Positions 1 to 9,696 of a DNA stretch of 64,000 nt are shown here, piece by piece. The DNA is taken from assembly GCA_031213475.1 (NCBI GenBank), contig JARUPZ010000025.1, positions 2,678,077 to 2,742,076 of the forward strand, written 5' to 3'. Within the stretch, counting starts at the first letter, position 1. Each line of letters begins with the position of its first letter. Below the pieces are notes generated by a model. It made no database searches, was not told the origin of the DNA, and was given only the letters and a program-made list of their open reading frames with translations. Made by a program: the position numbers and the translations under genes. Origin of the DNA: Nereocystis luetkeana (Eukaryota > Sar > Phaeophyceae > Laminariales > Laminariaceae).

Positions 1-405
1 TCAGACATTTTCAGCGTTCCATGGCACTGGACACGGTCGACAGGAGAAAAAAAAAAGAAAAAAAAGAGCGATCCACGCATCTCGAAACGGTAAGTGGTGC
101 CGGTGGCGGAAGCGAGGAACGGAAAAGTAGACGAGGCGAGACCAACACATGAAAAAAAGGGGGGGTCCAATGCAAACAATCGATGCTTTGCGAAAAAATC
201 GGGTCGGGTTGGGTTCTTCTTGCAGTCTGCTCCCTACACAATACGAGCAAATCTCGATCAACCCCCCCAAGAAGTATGAATTGCTGAGGGAGGGGGGTAT
301 GAAACAAGAAAAAAAAAAAAGAAGCTATATCGCATAGAAAATAGCAAAAGCTCAACCCCACGAAAAAAAACACTAAAAATGGGTGCAAAAAAGGCGACTA
401 ACATC
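1..405. other. No gene seen; purine-rich DNA
   Basis: This stretch is rich in A and G with several A runs. Overlapping open frames exist on both strands but they have low-complexity products (Phe/Leu/Ser-rich on the minus strand), no start context and no splice-bounded exon that I can support. Confidence 0.5.
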
Positions 406-496
406 GTACCAGTTACGACTCTGTCCCGAAACAGAAAGGATTTTTTTCGTCGCTAATAGTTCCAGGCGGTCATTACATTGCGGGACAGAGTGGTAT
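406..496. mobile_element. Family I (Stowaway-like) MITE copy 1
   Basis: The left end reads GACTCTGTCCCGAAA and the right end GGGACAGAGTGGTA, forming an imperfect terminal inverted repeat about 90 bp apart. The same ends recur at 735, 16826, 22242 and 34112. The CACTCTGTCCC terminus and flanking TA resemble Stowaway-type Tc1/mariner MITEs; the superfamily is inferred from this resemblance. Confidence 0.6.
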
Positions 497-504
497 TAAC
501 TACG

Positions 505-720
505 GAAGTTGGCGGGGGAAAAAAAGAAGAAAAACTTGTTGCGGGGAGAAGAAAAAGAAGAAAAAAATTATTGCGGGGGGGAAAAAAAGACAGAAATGTT
601 GCGGGGAACCAAGGATGAAAGAACTGTTGCCCGGAGAAAATCAAATATAACGAAAATCCGATAGAACAGCAATCTCAACCCGAGAAAAACAAAATGGTGA
701 GGGGGGGGGGGGACAGAAAA
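505..720. repeat. Degenerate purine tandem repeat (TTGCGGGG plus GAAAAA units)
   Basis: Units of roughly 30-40 bp combine TTGCGGGG with AAAAAGAAGAAAAA and repeat four to five times. No coding signal is visible. It lies between two family I MITEs. Confidence 0.5.
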
Positions 721-734
721 ATGACCACAATCCT

Positions 735-824
735 ACTACCACTCTGTCCCTAATTATTAGGATCATTTCTACTGAATAATGATATGCAAAAGGTGTGCTT
801 ATATTTGTGGACACAGTGGCATAT
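735..824. mobile_element. Family I (Stowaway-like) MITE copy 2
   Basis: It begins TACCACTCTGTCCCTAATTA and ends GGACACAGTGGCATA, about 88 bp apart, matching the termini of the copies at 406 and 22242. There is no coding capacity. Confidence 0.6.
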
Positions 825-1376
825 GACAGCCATCTCAACCGCAGAAAAAAATAATTGCAGTGCGGGACAAAAAAAAAGTGACCTAAATGAGTAGTGTACC
901 CTAGGGTTTCCTAGATTGGGGCGTAACTCTGAAGGTCTGGCCAGCAAGAACGGAAAATATTCTGGAAGCCACCTGTTCGACCAACCAGGTCTCCTCATGT
1001 GAAGTCGATCGCGGTTGCGAGTATAGACGCCAACACCCTAATGTCGGAGGGGGGGGCGACAAGCGCGTTCAGACACACAGAGGCCAACGGTCAAGCAGAC
1101 GGAACGACTCATCTTTACAGTCCAATCAAAATCGGATCACAGACGCAAGACACCCTATGTTGGAGGGAGCGGAGATCAACGGCAAAGCAGACCAGACGGG
1201 TCGGTCACCTCTACAAAAAGGGGGTCGGTGCGGTCACCCCGTTTGGGCCACGTAGGGGTACCTTCGAAGACTTGATGCCGGAGTTCGAACCTCACGCGGG
1301 CATTTATTTGCAAAAAACAAAAAACAAAAAATCGCGCCTGCCTGGTAGCGTGGGTGGGCGCGATTCCAGGCGGCTA
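825..1376. other. No gene seen
   Basis: Mixed-composition DNA. An open frame at 999-1418 on the plus strand runs into a MITE and has no splice or start support, so it is not called. Confidence 0.4.
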
Positions 1377-1480
1377 TTAGGGGGGGCTATAGTAAATAAG
1401 ACCAAATATTGTTGGTAAAAATAGCGAAATATGTAGTTTTTTGTCTGTACCGTAGGTCCTATTTAATATGCCCCCCCCCT
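1377..1480 (+). mobile_element. Family A MITE copy 1 (degenerate)
   Basis: It contains ATAGTAAATAAGACCAAATA and ends GTCCTATTTAATATGCCCCC. Both terminal G and C runs are expanded relative to the family consensus (TTACGGGGGACCATAG). Plus orientation is defined here as the one reading ACCAAATATTGTTAGTAAAA. Confidence 0.75.
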
Positions 1481-1514
1481 CCCGCCCCTAGTAGACGAGG
1501 GGAGGGTGAGCCGA

Positions 1515-1605
1515 AGTCTTCTCGCGGCAGAAATATGTCTCCCAAGGCAAGAGCCGTAGTGGGAAGGGGGAAAGAAGAGCCTACTTACGTGACCCCCGAT
1601 GTTTG
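1515..1605. repeat. Dispersed repeat J, copy 1
   Basis: The segment containing CAAGAGCCGTAGTGGGAAG followed by AGAGCCTACTTACGTGACCC is repeated at about 8915-9000 (CAAGAGCCGCAGTGGGGAAG). It is a dispersed repeat of unknown class, seen only twice here. Confidence 0.5.
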
Positions 1606-1839
1606 CGTGTGCGTGCGTGAGAGAGAGAAAAGCTCCACCCGCTTGGAATTAAAGTTCTTGCTTGTTTTGTTTTGTTTTGTTTTGTACAAAAGGGCTAATC
1701 TGTCAACAGAGGCGAACAAAACTCTTAGAAACGCTGAACTCACGCATCGAGCGGCCAGCGGTACAGGCTGCGGAGAGGAGAGGTTCTCTTGAGGCAGAGA
1801 AGCTTATCCGGAAAGTGGCAGTAGAACAGCACCTAGTGT

Positions 1840-2245
1840 GGGATGGGATGGGAAGGGTGGGACGGGATAGGATGAGACGGGACGGCATGGGATGGGATGG
1901 GATGGGATGGGATGGAGTGGGATGATACCGGATGGGACGGGACGTAACGGGACGGAATAGGATGGGATGAGGTGGGATGATATGGAATGATATGGGATGG
2001 GATGGTATAGAATGGGATGGGATGGGATTGGAGGGTGTGGGGTGGGACAGGATTGGATGATATAAAATGGGAAGGGAAGGAAATGGAAGGGCATGGGATG
2101 GGAAGGGCATGGAATGGACTCGGACGGGGTTGGATCGTACGAAACGGGAAGGGCGTGGCACGGGGAGGGATGGCACGGGGTAAGGTGGGGAAGGGCATGG
2201 GATGAGGTGGGCTTGGATGGGACGGGACGGGATTGGATGGGATCA
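1840..2245. repeat. GGGAT pentanucleotide satellite, block 1
   Basis: About 400 bp of imperfect GGGAT/GGGAC/GGAAT pentamers (for example GGGATGGGATGGGATGGGAT). Because the unit is five bases, all six frames stay mostly open and give Pro/Ser/His-rich or Gly/Trp-rich translations; these are not genes. Confidence 0.9.
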
Positions 2246-2374
2246 AGACTCATCCCACGGCAGCGTTTGCATTTTTTCGCTCAATATAATTTATCTGACC
2301 GATTAAGCTCGTCGAAGCGAGCAACTACCTGCTAGTACGTCGTATGATAATGTGCCCAGTATATTCGTTTTGGG

Positions 2375-2480
2375 ACTACGAGCAGCGAACATCAAGTTTG
2401 GCGGCGTTCGCGAAAAAATGTCTCCGAGGGCTTCGGGTGCTACGTGGAGCTCCTCATGCGAGGACTTCAGAAAATTAGGC
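2375..2480. mobile_element. Family C fragment
   Basis: GTGGAGCTCCTCATGCGAGG followed by ACTTCAGAAAATTAGG matches the inner part of family C copies at 4884 and 28228 (GGAGCTCCTGAAGTGAGG then CTCAGAAAATTTAGG). Only the distal part is present; the 16-bp tandem array follows directly. Confidence 0.45.
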
Positions 2481-2756
2481 ACCACCCCTATCTATAAGGC
2501 ACCACCCCTATGGAGCAACCACCCCTATAAAGCACCACCCCTATAAGGCACCACCCCTATAAGGCACCACCCCTATAAGGCACAACCCCTATAAGGCACA
2601 ACCCCTATAAGGCACCACCCCCATAAGGCACCACCTCTATAAGGCATAAATCACCCCTTTAAGGCACCACCCCTATAAGGCACAACCCCTATAAGGCATC
2701 ACCCCTATAAGGCATCACTCCCATAAAGCACCACTCCTATAAGGCAGCACTCCTCC
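2478..2756. repeat. 16-bp tandem repeat (TAAGGCACCACCCCTA)
   Basis: About 17 head-to-tail units of a 16-bp motif, AAGGCACCACCCCTAT, with small changes (ACAACC, ATCACC) and occasional length variants. There are no unique spacers, so it is a minisatellite and not a CRISPR array. It separates two GGGAT pentamer blocks. Confidence 0.9.
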
Positions 2757-2784
2757 CGTGGTTTTTGCTCTTGGTCAGAAATGG

Positions 2785-3215
2785 GAATGGTGTAAGGGAT
2801 GGGGCGGGATGGGGTGACATCGGAAGGCAACGGGCTGAAGTTTGGTGGGATGGGATGGGGTGGGACGGGGCGACTTGGGATGGGACGGGAATGGATGAGA
2901 TGGGGACGGCGGGAAGGGATGGGATCGGATGGGGTGGGAATGAATTGAGTACGATGGGATGGGATGGGATGGAATGGGATGTGATGGGAAGGGCGCGAGA
3001 TACTGGTGTTGGATCATGAAAAAATGCAATAATCCCGAGTTGTGAGAAGAGAAAATCCTCAATACTCATCTTTGCAAGCTTGGTGTGACTCTTCGATTGC
3101 GCGTTATACGGGGTGTGTTACGGGTGATGGGATGGGACGGCATGGGACGGCATGGGATGGGATGGGATTGGATGGGATAGGGTGGAATGGAGGTGGGATG
3201 TAGTGCGCCGATGTT
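2785..3215. repeat. GGGAT pentanucleotide satellite, blocks 2 and 3
   Basis: Imperfect GGGAT pentamers occupy about 2790-3000 and 3120-3200, separated by roughly 120 bp of unique DNA. They have the same unit and strand bias as block 1, suggesting one satellite split by the 16-bp array. Confidence 0.85.
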
Positions 3216-3423
3216 ATACGATGCATTGCGATGCGACCATACCCGAAAACTGTCAACCCCAGCACCCAACTGCATGGCCCCACCTAACACCTAGCTACCG
3301 CAGATAATTCGTACGTGTACCATACGTCAGCAAGCACAAGCAGCCCCTGACACCACATCAGCGAAAACAAAAAAATCCAACCTATATCATCACATCACTC
3401 GACCTCCCCCCCCCCTCCCTCCA

Positions 3424-3600
3424 ATGTTTGGTGCAAGCAATCAGTGTCTGCCTGGTCGGTCAAAATCCGACGTGCTCCGTCCCGGCATTACAGGGATGCG
3501 AGGGTCAATGGTCATGCGACTACAGCCATACATGGCACAGAGTCCCTCCCCTCTCCTCCCCTCCCATCCCCTCCCTCAACTCGAAGTGGAAACCCCTTAC
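3424..3600 (+). mobile_element. Family D retroposon fragment, copy 1
   Basis: It contains TGTCTGCCTGGTCGGTCAAA, then CATTACAGGGATGCGAGGGT and CATGCGACTACAGCCATACA, as in the 3' half of full D copies (40651, 43944). The usual poly-C tail is replaced by a C/T-rich tract. It is 5'-truncated. Confidence 0.7.
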
Positions 3601-3904
3601 CGGTCCGGCGAGCCGCAAGAGGGGGACGGGTGCCGACACACCGTCGCAAAATATCACGCGCTTGGCCCGGCCTTTCCCGTCGCCTACTCCACTCCCCCCC
3701 TCCCCCCCTCCTTTACCGCCTCCACCACCACCTCTTTTTCCGGTCTCACCGACAACGACGCAGAGCGCGAGCCATATCATCCTGGGGCAGTTAGGGAAAG
3801 ACATCATACCGTGCATCTAGGTCACGCGGGAAAATGGGGCGGTTCACGTGGGCCTGGCCTGCCTGCTATACTTTGCATACGGATGTCCGTTTTGATCTTG
3901 ATCT

Positions 3905-4385
3905 AGATCCGACAGTAACATGGATGAGGATGGATTTGGATATGGATTTGGATATGGATTTTTATCCGGATATGTGTATACCAATATGGGTACGGAGTTT
4001 GGATCCGGATTAGCTTATCAATATGGGTACGGATTTGGATACGGGTATCGACAAGAACATGGGAATGGAATATGAGCATACGAACATGGATAAGCATTTA
4101 CACATACGTAAAGTCCCTAATGTATATGAACATGATTAGGGGTAGAATATTCACTATGCACCTAGTGCATAATCACATGGATACTAAACATGGATACCGG
4201 TGTGGAAACGGATATGGATATATATATATATTTGGATACGGATATGGATATATATGGATATAGATACGGATATGGATATGGATATGGATAAGGTTATGGA
4301 TATGGATATAGATACGGATATTGGTATCGATATGGACAATAGTAAGGATATGGATATGGATATACCGATAGTCCTTCGATAGTTC
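3905..4385. repeat. GGATAT/GGATTT hexanucleotide repeat
   Basis: Imperfect hexamers such as GGATATGGATATGGATAT and GGATTTGGATATGG run for about 480 bp with a gap near 4080-4180. The reading frames across it (Ile/Ser or Met/Asp-rich) come from the repeat. Confidence 0.85.
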
Positions 4386-4743
4386 TTTCCTGCCCTATGG
4401 ATCCGTTTTTTTCGCTCACGTGGCTCACTGCGATCACTTAAAAACTCTCTTACCCCGAGCACACCTAAACGCAATGCACCCCACCTCGCACCGCCTCAAA
4501 ACAAAAGCACGCCGAATCTTCCGGTAGTCCTTTCGATAGTGGTGCCCTGACCTACAGTACGTATGGACGCGTCTTTGCGTTGATCAAACGTCGCTCATCG
4601 CGGTCACTCGGACAATAAAAAAAAAACGTTTTCGCGAAGCGCGCCCAAACCGAACCTACCCCGCCTCCAAACAACGCCTCCAAACACATACACCTCACCC
4701 CATCCCACCCCACCCCCACTCACTGGCAAAGGCGTAGACAATA

Positions 4744-4847
4744 TTTCGGGGACCATAGTTAAGAGGACCAAATATTGTTAGTAGAAATGGTTAAATACAT
4801 AGGTTTTTATGTATACCACAGGTCCTATTAACTATGGTGCCCCGTAA
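4744..4847 (+). mobile_element. Family A MITE copy 2
   Basis: It starts CGGGGGACCATAGTTAAGAG and ends CTATTAACTATGGTGCCCCG. It is a full-length copy about 104 bp long, lying directly upstream of family C copy 1. Confidence 0.85.
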
Positions 4848-4883
4848 TTCCGCAGACAGCCACTGACATAGAAAACGGAAACG

Positions 4884-5127
4884 ACGCGTTCTACGATAGA
4901 GGTAGCACATTTCCGCTAAAATGTTTTCTAAATGGCATGGTTCCTTATCAGAAAAAATCGTCGGTATGCCAATCTTGTTTCGAAAAATGATCCTTTTGTT
5001 TACTTGGGACATGGGATCATCCATCGGTATGCAACTTTGATTTTTGCTGAGGTCAGTTTTCGGGTGAGGTATGGAGCTCCTGAAGTGAGGAGCCTCAGAA
5101 AATTTAGGGTGAACCTCTATCGTAGGT
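4884..5127 (+). mobile_element. Family C element, copy 1
   Basis: Bounded by CGCGTTCTACGATAGAGGTA and GGTGAACCTCTATCGTAGG, a terminal inverted repeat of about 16 bp around CTACGATAGAGGT. The interior carries AAATCGTCGGTATGCCAATC and GGAGCTCCTGAAGTGAGGAG. Copies recur at 9697 (opposite strand) and 28228. It acts as an empty-site reference: the family A insertion in copy 2 and the family B insertion in copy 3 are absent here. Confidence 0.8.
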
Positions 5128-5224
5128 CGGGAGCCATTGCGTGGAGAACGCAATCTTTGAACACTCCGGAACCATTACAGCACGGCCTACCAGTACATGA
5201 TCTTAGATCATGGCTTGTCGATTT

Positions 5225-5350
5225 TTGATGATTTTGTGCGGGATATGTGTAGAGTGCAGATCCAGCCCGGTAAACCTATCCTAGATCATGCATATTGTGC
5301 AGCTCCAGCTACTGCAATGTAGATCGGAACAAAACCTATTAGGGATAGAA
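5225..5350. repeat. Family H GATC-rich repeat, copy 1 (weak)
   Basis: It contains GTGCAGATCCAGCCCGG and CCTATCCTAGATCATGCATA, which resemble the GATC-rich repeats near 25.7, 48.3, 51.5 and 53.8 kb. Boundaries are not defined. Confidence 0.35.
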
Positions 5351-5360
5351 AAATCTGTCG

Positions 5361-5457
5361 TTAACCCTTTTAGTACCCCAGTCCCGTTTTGGGGACAAAT
5401 CACTCGGAATTAGAATGGTTTACCCCCAAATCGGGACTGCGGTACTAAAGGGGATAA
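5361..5457. mobile_element. Family B (piggyBac-like) MITE copy 1
   Basis: Near-palindrome starting TTAACCCTTTTAGTACC and ending CGGTACTAAAGGGG, with inner arms CAGTCCCGTTTTGGGGACAA and TACCCCCAAATCGGGACTG. It is about 97 bp. TTAA at the left edge and CCCT as the first element bases are typical of piggyBac termini. Confidence 0.85.
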
Positions 5458-5649
5458 GCATGATAGATCCATGAAGTGGCAATCGATTCTCTGTTCGAGG
5501 TGTAAATCCTTGTCTCAAACAAAGAAAACCGGACCGCAAAATATTTCAGAGACATATCTACATCAGGGGGTATATCTATCTGCCCGCAAGCATCGACTGA
5601 GCCGTTCGACGAAGGAGACATCACATTTGGGGAGGGGGGGGGTGGAGGG

Positions 5650-5835
5650 GGGGGGTGCACTCGATAGGAGATACTGTACTCGATCTCGTGCATGGCCGTA
5701 GTCGTATGACCATAGACTCTCGTATCCCTACAATGCCGGGACGGAGTATGTCGGGTTTTCACAGACCAGGCAGACATTGCTTTCACCAAGAGCGAAGCGC
5801 AGTGGGGGAGGGTGGGGGGGGGGGGGGGGGGGGGG
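5650..5835 (-). mobile_element. Family D retroposon fragment, copy 2
   Basis: Read on the minus strand it ends GAGTGCACCCCCC, preceded by the CATGCACGAGATCGAGTACA region. On the plus strand it carries GGCCGTAGTCGTATGACCAT and AATGCCGGGACGGAGTATGT. It is truncated at the retroposon 5' side just after the CCAAG(A/C)GCGAAGCG segment, where a long G run begins. Confidence 0.75.
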
Positions 5836-6020
5836 GATGAGCCACTACGGTATCCGGTATCCTAAACCGGATGTCAGTTGAAGGAGGTACAGTACCACAG
5901 ATTGTGGGGATGTCTGAAATTGCTAAAGGTGCGAGACTCACAAATCCCAAGCATCAATCGCGTTCATAAGTTTATCCCCGCCGAAGTTCCGCAGCTTACC
6001 TTGGGGGGGGGGGGGGGGGG
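5805..6020. repeat. Poly-G tracts and short unique DNA
   Basis: Two long G homopolymers (about 5813-5836 and 6003-6020) border a 160-bp stretch in which no gene is seen. Confidence 0.6.
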
Positions 6021-6147
6021 CACAGGAACCTCAACACAAAATAGGGTGAACGTCATGAGGCGGCGATCCATTTATCTATCCGCGGTGTGAGCCGCCGTCG
6101 AACACGAAACCTAGCCCGGACAAGCTTTTTAAGCTTTCCTGTTTCGT

Positions 6148-6222
6148 AGGTAGGTAGGTAGGTAGGTAGGTAGGTAGGTCGGTGGGTAGGTCGGTAGGTC
6201 GGTAGGTAGGTAGGTAGCTACA
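6148..6222. repeat. GTAG tetranucleotide microsatellite
   Basis: Runs of TAGGTAGGTAGGTAGG with CGGT variants, located inside the intron immediately downstream of the ALG2 exon at 6239-6317 (minus strand). Confidence 0.9.
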
Positions 6223-6238
6223 GTAGATACTCCCGCAC

Positions 6239-6317
6239 CTGAGAATGGCGCACAAAGCAGTGAAACGTCCGAAAGCGAGGTGTCTCGGCAGCCAATCGCC
6301 CCGCACCCGAATGAGAC
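6239..6317 (-). CDS. ALG2: ALG2 mannosyltransferase, internal exon
   Basis: This 79-nt exon on the minus strand is bounded by TTCTTGCAG (acceptor) and CTCAG|GTGCGG (donor). It encodes LIRVRGDWLPRH followed by FGRFTALCAILR, the stretch known in ALG2 orthologues just after the conserved HHD..CF..T segment. It begins with two nucleotides that complete the split Gly codon left by the exon at 12212-12331, so the two exons join in phase. ALG2 is a GT4-family enzyme on the cytosolic face of the ER. It adds the second (alpha-1,3) and third (alpha-1,6) mannose to the dolichol-linked oligosaccharide. The next exon should begin with one nucleotide; I could not find it between here and position 1. Confidence 0.8.
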
Positions 6318-6434
6318 CTGCAAGAATGCCTTCGGCGGTGGGAACACCCAGCAGCAGCGGAAACAAAAAAGACGTGGGCGTATTTTAATTATTCAGATAC
6401 GTCGTGGGTTTTCGTTATCGTGTACCAGGTAGGA

Positions 6435-6800
6435 AATTAAACATTTTTTTTTTTCCTACCATCACATTTACTTTCCAGCCTAATAATTCGTACCAGGTAG
6501 GAGGTTATAACCTCAGCGATCTTCGGAACAAAAAGCCGTGGCCACAGGTGTCGTCCCTTCTCCCCCCCCCCCCCCCCGGCACGTGCCTTCACTTTAAACG
6601 CGCATAGGGTTCAGCTTTCCCACTGCTCGTCGACTTTCATCGAATGTAGCTAACTCACCCTCTCGCGCTTTGCGCTAATCGATTTCTATGTGCAAGAAAG
6701 AAAAACTAGGAGCATGCACTCGATGAGACTTGAACCCACGAAATTGATCTTGATAGGCACGCCGACCCCCTACCAAGCCACCGGGGACGCCGGCTGTACG
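6435..6800 (-). mobile_element. tRNA-derived SINE, copy 1
   Basis: On the minus strand the 5' head reads CGGCGTCCCCGGTGGCTTGG (A-box region GTGGCTTGGTAGG) and, about 45 bp on, GGGTTCAAGTCTC (B box). The body includes TGAACCCTATGCG and a long G tract, and the tail is GGCTGGAAAGTAAATGTGA then A-rich. Copies at 37305 (plus) and 57553 (minus) share head, body and tail. Two 7-bp CCTGGTA insertions mark this copy near its 3' end (6422 and 6491 region). Confidence 0.85.
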
Positions 6801-6806
6801 TGCATT

Positions 6807-6811
6807 AAAAA

Positions 6812-6893
<82 letters not shown>
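6807..6893. repeat. Poly-A plus (CA)n microsatellite
   Basis: About 22 A residues followed by roughly 33 CA dinucleotides, abutting the 5' head of the SINE. Confidence 0.95.
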
Positions 6894-6896
<3 letters not shown>

Positions 6897-7440
6897 GTGA
6901 AAAGTATCAAATAAACATGAACATACACAAAATCGATGAAAGAATTGGAAATTGAAAATAAAATACGACAAGAAAAAAAAAAAAACAGGAACCGTTTATA
7001 TATATATAGCTCAAACGGCCGCTCCCTCAGGGCTGAGCTTGAAAGGAAACGTTTTTTTATGTCTCGAAAAACACCCAAAACAAATGCACAACAAAAAAAA
7101 AGGGAAAACAAAAAAAGTAAAATACACAGAATTGAAAGTTCGAGTTGAAAACAAAAAAAAGGACGAAAAAAAGCAAAATAAACAGAAAAACAGAAAAAAA
7201 ACTCAGATAAAGGTGAAACGATACATGCTTCACACGCCGTGCAGTTCAGATGGCATTCTACAGTAGATATTATATTGTATAATACATCCTCGATGAGTAT
7301 ATATTTTCGCTGTGCTGTGTCGCGCAACAGCCGTATCATATACTGATCCCCACCCTGCCAACATGCGCGTTGTATCCGTGCCACAATGTTCCCACCCGGT
7401 ACGTTTCAGCGTCGGGTTACTTTTTGTCTGGTTACTTTTT
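6894..7440. other. No gene seen; A-rich DNA
   Basis: A-rich stretch with many A runs and AAAACA motifs. Frames on both strands are open through composition only. Confidence 0.5.
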
Positions 7441-7444
7441 GATC

Positions 7445-7705
7445 AATTTCACGGGTCGGGTCGGGTCGGGTCGGGTCGGTCCGGGTCGGGTCGGATCGGG
7501 CCGGGTCGGGTCGGGTCGGGTCGGGTCGGGTCGGGTCGGGTCGGGTCGGGTCGGGTCGGGTCGGGTCGGGTCGGGTCGGGTCGGGTCAGGGGTCCCTCGA
7601 TCGGGTCAGGTGGTTTTCAGAATCTCACGAGTCGGGCCGGGTCGCCCTCACCCGACCCGACCCGACCCGCGAGGTTTGACCCGACCGGTGAACAGCTCTG
7701 TTGAT
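7445..7705. mobile_element. Family F GGGTC-pentamer element, copy 1
   Basis: Begins TTTCACGGGTCGGGTCGG, contains about 28 GGGTC units, then the complementary GACCCGACCCGACCCG and ends GACCGGTGAACAGCTCTG. The CACGGGTC start and GTGAACAGC end are shared with copies at 29518, 49905, 58005 and 58665, so this is a dispersed element and not a simple local satellite. It forms a large potential hairpin. Confidence 0.6.
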
Positions 7706-7769
7706 GGTGATCTAGATCGTACAGACCGTGAAAAGAAGGGGATAGGGAAACGTGCCTGCCCCGAGACAA

Positions 7770-7910
7770 GCGGATCGTGAACAGGGGAACTGATCTGGTC
7801 TGATCTGATCTGATCTGATCTGTCTGATATGATATGATATGATATGATCTGGTCTTGTTTGATGCGTGTACTGCATGACGAGACCGACACCGCCGACAGA
7901 GAGGGAGACT
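7770..7910. repeat. Direct repeat flanking MITE B2, left arm (TGATC/TGATA pentamers)
   Basis: TCGTGAACAGGGGAACTGAT, TGATC and TGATA pentamers, then ATGACGAGACCGACACCGCC. The same order recurs at 8040-8150 on the other side of the family B element. Confidence 0.7.
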
Positions 7911-7921
7911 AACATTGGCCT

Positions 7922-8019
7922 ATTACCCCTTTTAGTGCCGCAGTCCCGTTTAGGAGACAAACTACTCAGAATTTGAGTGGTTTGTCCCCAAAACGGGACT
8001 GCGGTTTTAAAGGAGCTAA
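7922..8019. mobile_element. Family B (piggyBac-like) MITE copy 2
   Basis: Arms ACCCCTTTTAGTGCCGCAGT and GGTTTTAAAGGAGC bracket TAGGAGACAAACTACTC; it is about 98 bp. The TTAA ends are eroded. Confidence 0.75.
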
Positions 8020-8039
8020 GAGCAGGACTTGAAAAGGAC

Positions 8040-8150
8040 TTGTGGTTGGTCGTGAACTGGGAATATGATATGAAATGATCTGATCTGATCTGATCTGATC
8101 TGATCTGTATTGTCTGACGAGACCGACAGTGCCGACAAAGAGAGGAAAAA
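8040..8150. repeat. Direct repeat flanking MITE B2, right arm
   Basis: GGTCGTGAACTGGGAATATG, TGATC pentamers, then CTGACGAGACCGACAGTGCC: the same order as 7770-7910. The layout suggests a local duplication around the MITE. Confidence 0.65.
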
Positions 8151-8914
8151 ACCTCTTGAGGCTACCGAGGGAAGGAAGGAACCATTGACGATGAAAAAAT
8201 AAAATAATAAAAAGTGTGACGATTGCAGCGGCGGTCATTGCGTCATTGGGAGACGACAGACACCATGGTTGGTGTCCCAGTTTTACAATGGTTGACGCAC
8301 AAAAAACGAATCGTGCGGAACGGGAGCGGCACGCACGATACCGCCCGCCCTTGCTGCTGCGCGCTCATCCCATTGCCCCTAGGCGGTCGGTTGGCGACAC
8401 ACCGCAAGCATCTTTAATTTGGTCGCTATACGTACATAATACGGGGTACGAAAAAAAAACACCCCTCTAGGAACGCCCTCTCCTTTCGGTGAAAAATTGC
8501 TTCAAATTAGACTCTTCGTAGCGGGATATTTCAAGGCAGATTAGATGTATGCCCGGTGGTACATGACCTACAAGTAGCTCGTGCTTCGTGTGCCTGGCGG
8601 GACCCATATATTATGTTGATGTACAGTATCGCATGTTCACTGGCGTGGATCTGTACTGCGAAGGTTCTGTGAAATTTCTCACACGGGTCGCTAAATACGC
8701 GGGGTGCGAAAGAAACGCCTCCCTTGTACGCAATGCACCCGTCCGTCTACTTGTAACTGCCCATGAATCCATCCATCAATGTTCTTGTTCTTCTGTTCGC
8801 CATCATCTCACAGTGCGCAGCGCTCGTTCCAAATTTATTCTACCATCCACATGCGCAGTAAGAGGGATGCGAGTGGACGAGGAGGAAAAAAAAGGGCTGA
8901 TGTTCTTCTCGCGA
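8151..8914. other. No gene seen
   Basis: Mixed-composition DNA without recognisable repeats or supported exons. Open frames near 8216-8470 and 8588-8986 lack splice or start evidence. Confidence 0.4.
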
Positions 8915-9000
8915 TCAAAAAAATGCCTCCCAGGGCAAGAGCCGCAGTGGGGAAGCGAAGTAAGTAGAGCCTGTCATACTTTGTGACCCCGAATCTTGGT
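8915..9000. repeat. Dispersed repeat J, copy 2
   Basis: CAAGAGCCGCAGTGGGGAAG and AGAGCCTGTCATACTTTGTG match the segment at 1515-1605 in order and spacing. Confidence 0.5.
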
Positions 9001-9107
9001 TACGGCTAGGAAAGAGAGAGAAAGGATGGGCGAAGACAATACATGGGACGGCGAAAAAAATCCTCCAATCAATCAATCCAGCATCCATGTACCTGTTTCC
9101 ATATCTA

Positions 9108-9219
9108 TCTTTATATATATATATATATATTTATTTATATATATATATATCTACCCATCAGGCTACCTATGTATCCATACTTCTACCTATCTATCTTTCT
9201 ATCTAACCATTTGTCTATG

Positions 9220-9250
<31 letters not shown>

Positions 9251-9257
9251 CTATCTA
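9108..9257. repeat. (TA)n and (TCTA)n microsatellites
   Basis: TA repeats at 9113-9152 and imperfect ATCT tetramers to 9257. A family A MITE follows directly, placed in a TA of the tetramer array. Confidence 0.9.
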
Positions 9258-9364
9258 TTACGGGGGATCATAGTAAATAGAACCAAAATTATGTTGGCAA
9301 AAATGTCGAAATATCTAGTTTTTCTCGTCTAGCTTAGGTCCTGTTCACCATGGGCCCCCCGCAA
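9258..9364 (+). mobile_element. Family A MITE copy 3
   Basis: Starts TTACGGGGGATCATAGTAAA and ends GTCCTGTTCACCATGGGCCC then CCCGCAA. The interior diverges from the consensus (ACCAAAATTATGTTGGCAAA). Confidence 0.8.
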
Positions 9365-9696
9365 AATCTATCCCTCTATCCGTCTACCTAACGATCAGTA
9401 TATCTGTCTACTCGTCTTTTTCATGTTCTCTTCTTTGACATCCCCCGCCGGACTGGTGAAAAAAAAACTTACTCAAGCTTTCTTGCCTACCGGTGTTCAA
9501 ATAATTAAATAATTTGACATCGGAAAGTATGTCGTGGTTGTACCAGACACAACCTACCACACACCCAAGGAAAGAAACCCGCAATCCAATCTGCGTGTCT
9601 TGTCTTCACAGCTTCATCATGCACACCCAGTGTCCGTCCTGATTTCCCACCCTAGACAGATACCTGTACCAATTATGCCGTCACACACTGGAGCCT
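9365..9696. other. No gene seen
   Basis: Unique, AT-moderate DNA between a family A MITE and family C copy 2, with no supported coding or repeat signal. Confidence 0.4.

Noticed and set aside
1703-2253. Long minus-strand open frames of Pro/Ser/His repeats (and plus-strand Gly/Trp frames)
   Set aside because: They come from the GGGAT pentamer satellite, which lacks stops in most frames; there is no start, splice or composition evidence for a protein.
2478-2756. CRISPR-like array of regular 16-bp repeats
   Set aside because: Units are head-to-tail with no unique spacers, and the window is eukaryotic.
3424-3906. Three overlapping plus-strand frames of 116-160 codons
   Set aside because: They begin in a family D retroposon fragment and run through C/T-rich low complexity.
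4072-4474. Ile/Ser-rich frames near 4.2 kb
   Set aside because: They translate the GGATAT hexamer repeat.
7445-7600. GGGTC run as a telomere or centromere
   Set aside because: The same pentamers recur at five dispersed loci with shared ends, so a mobile element is more likely.
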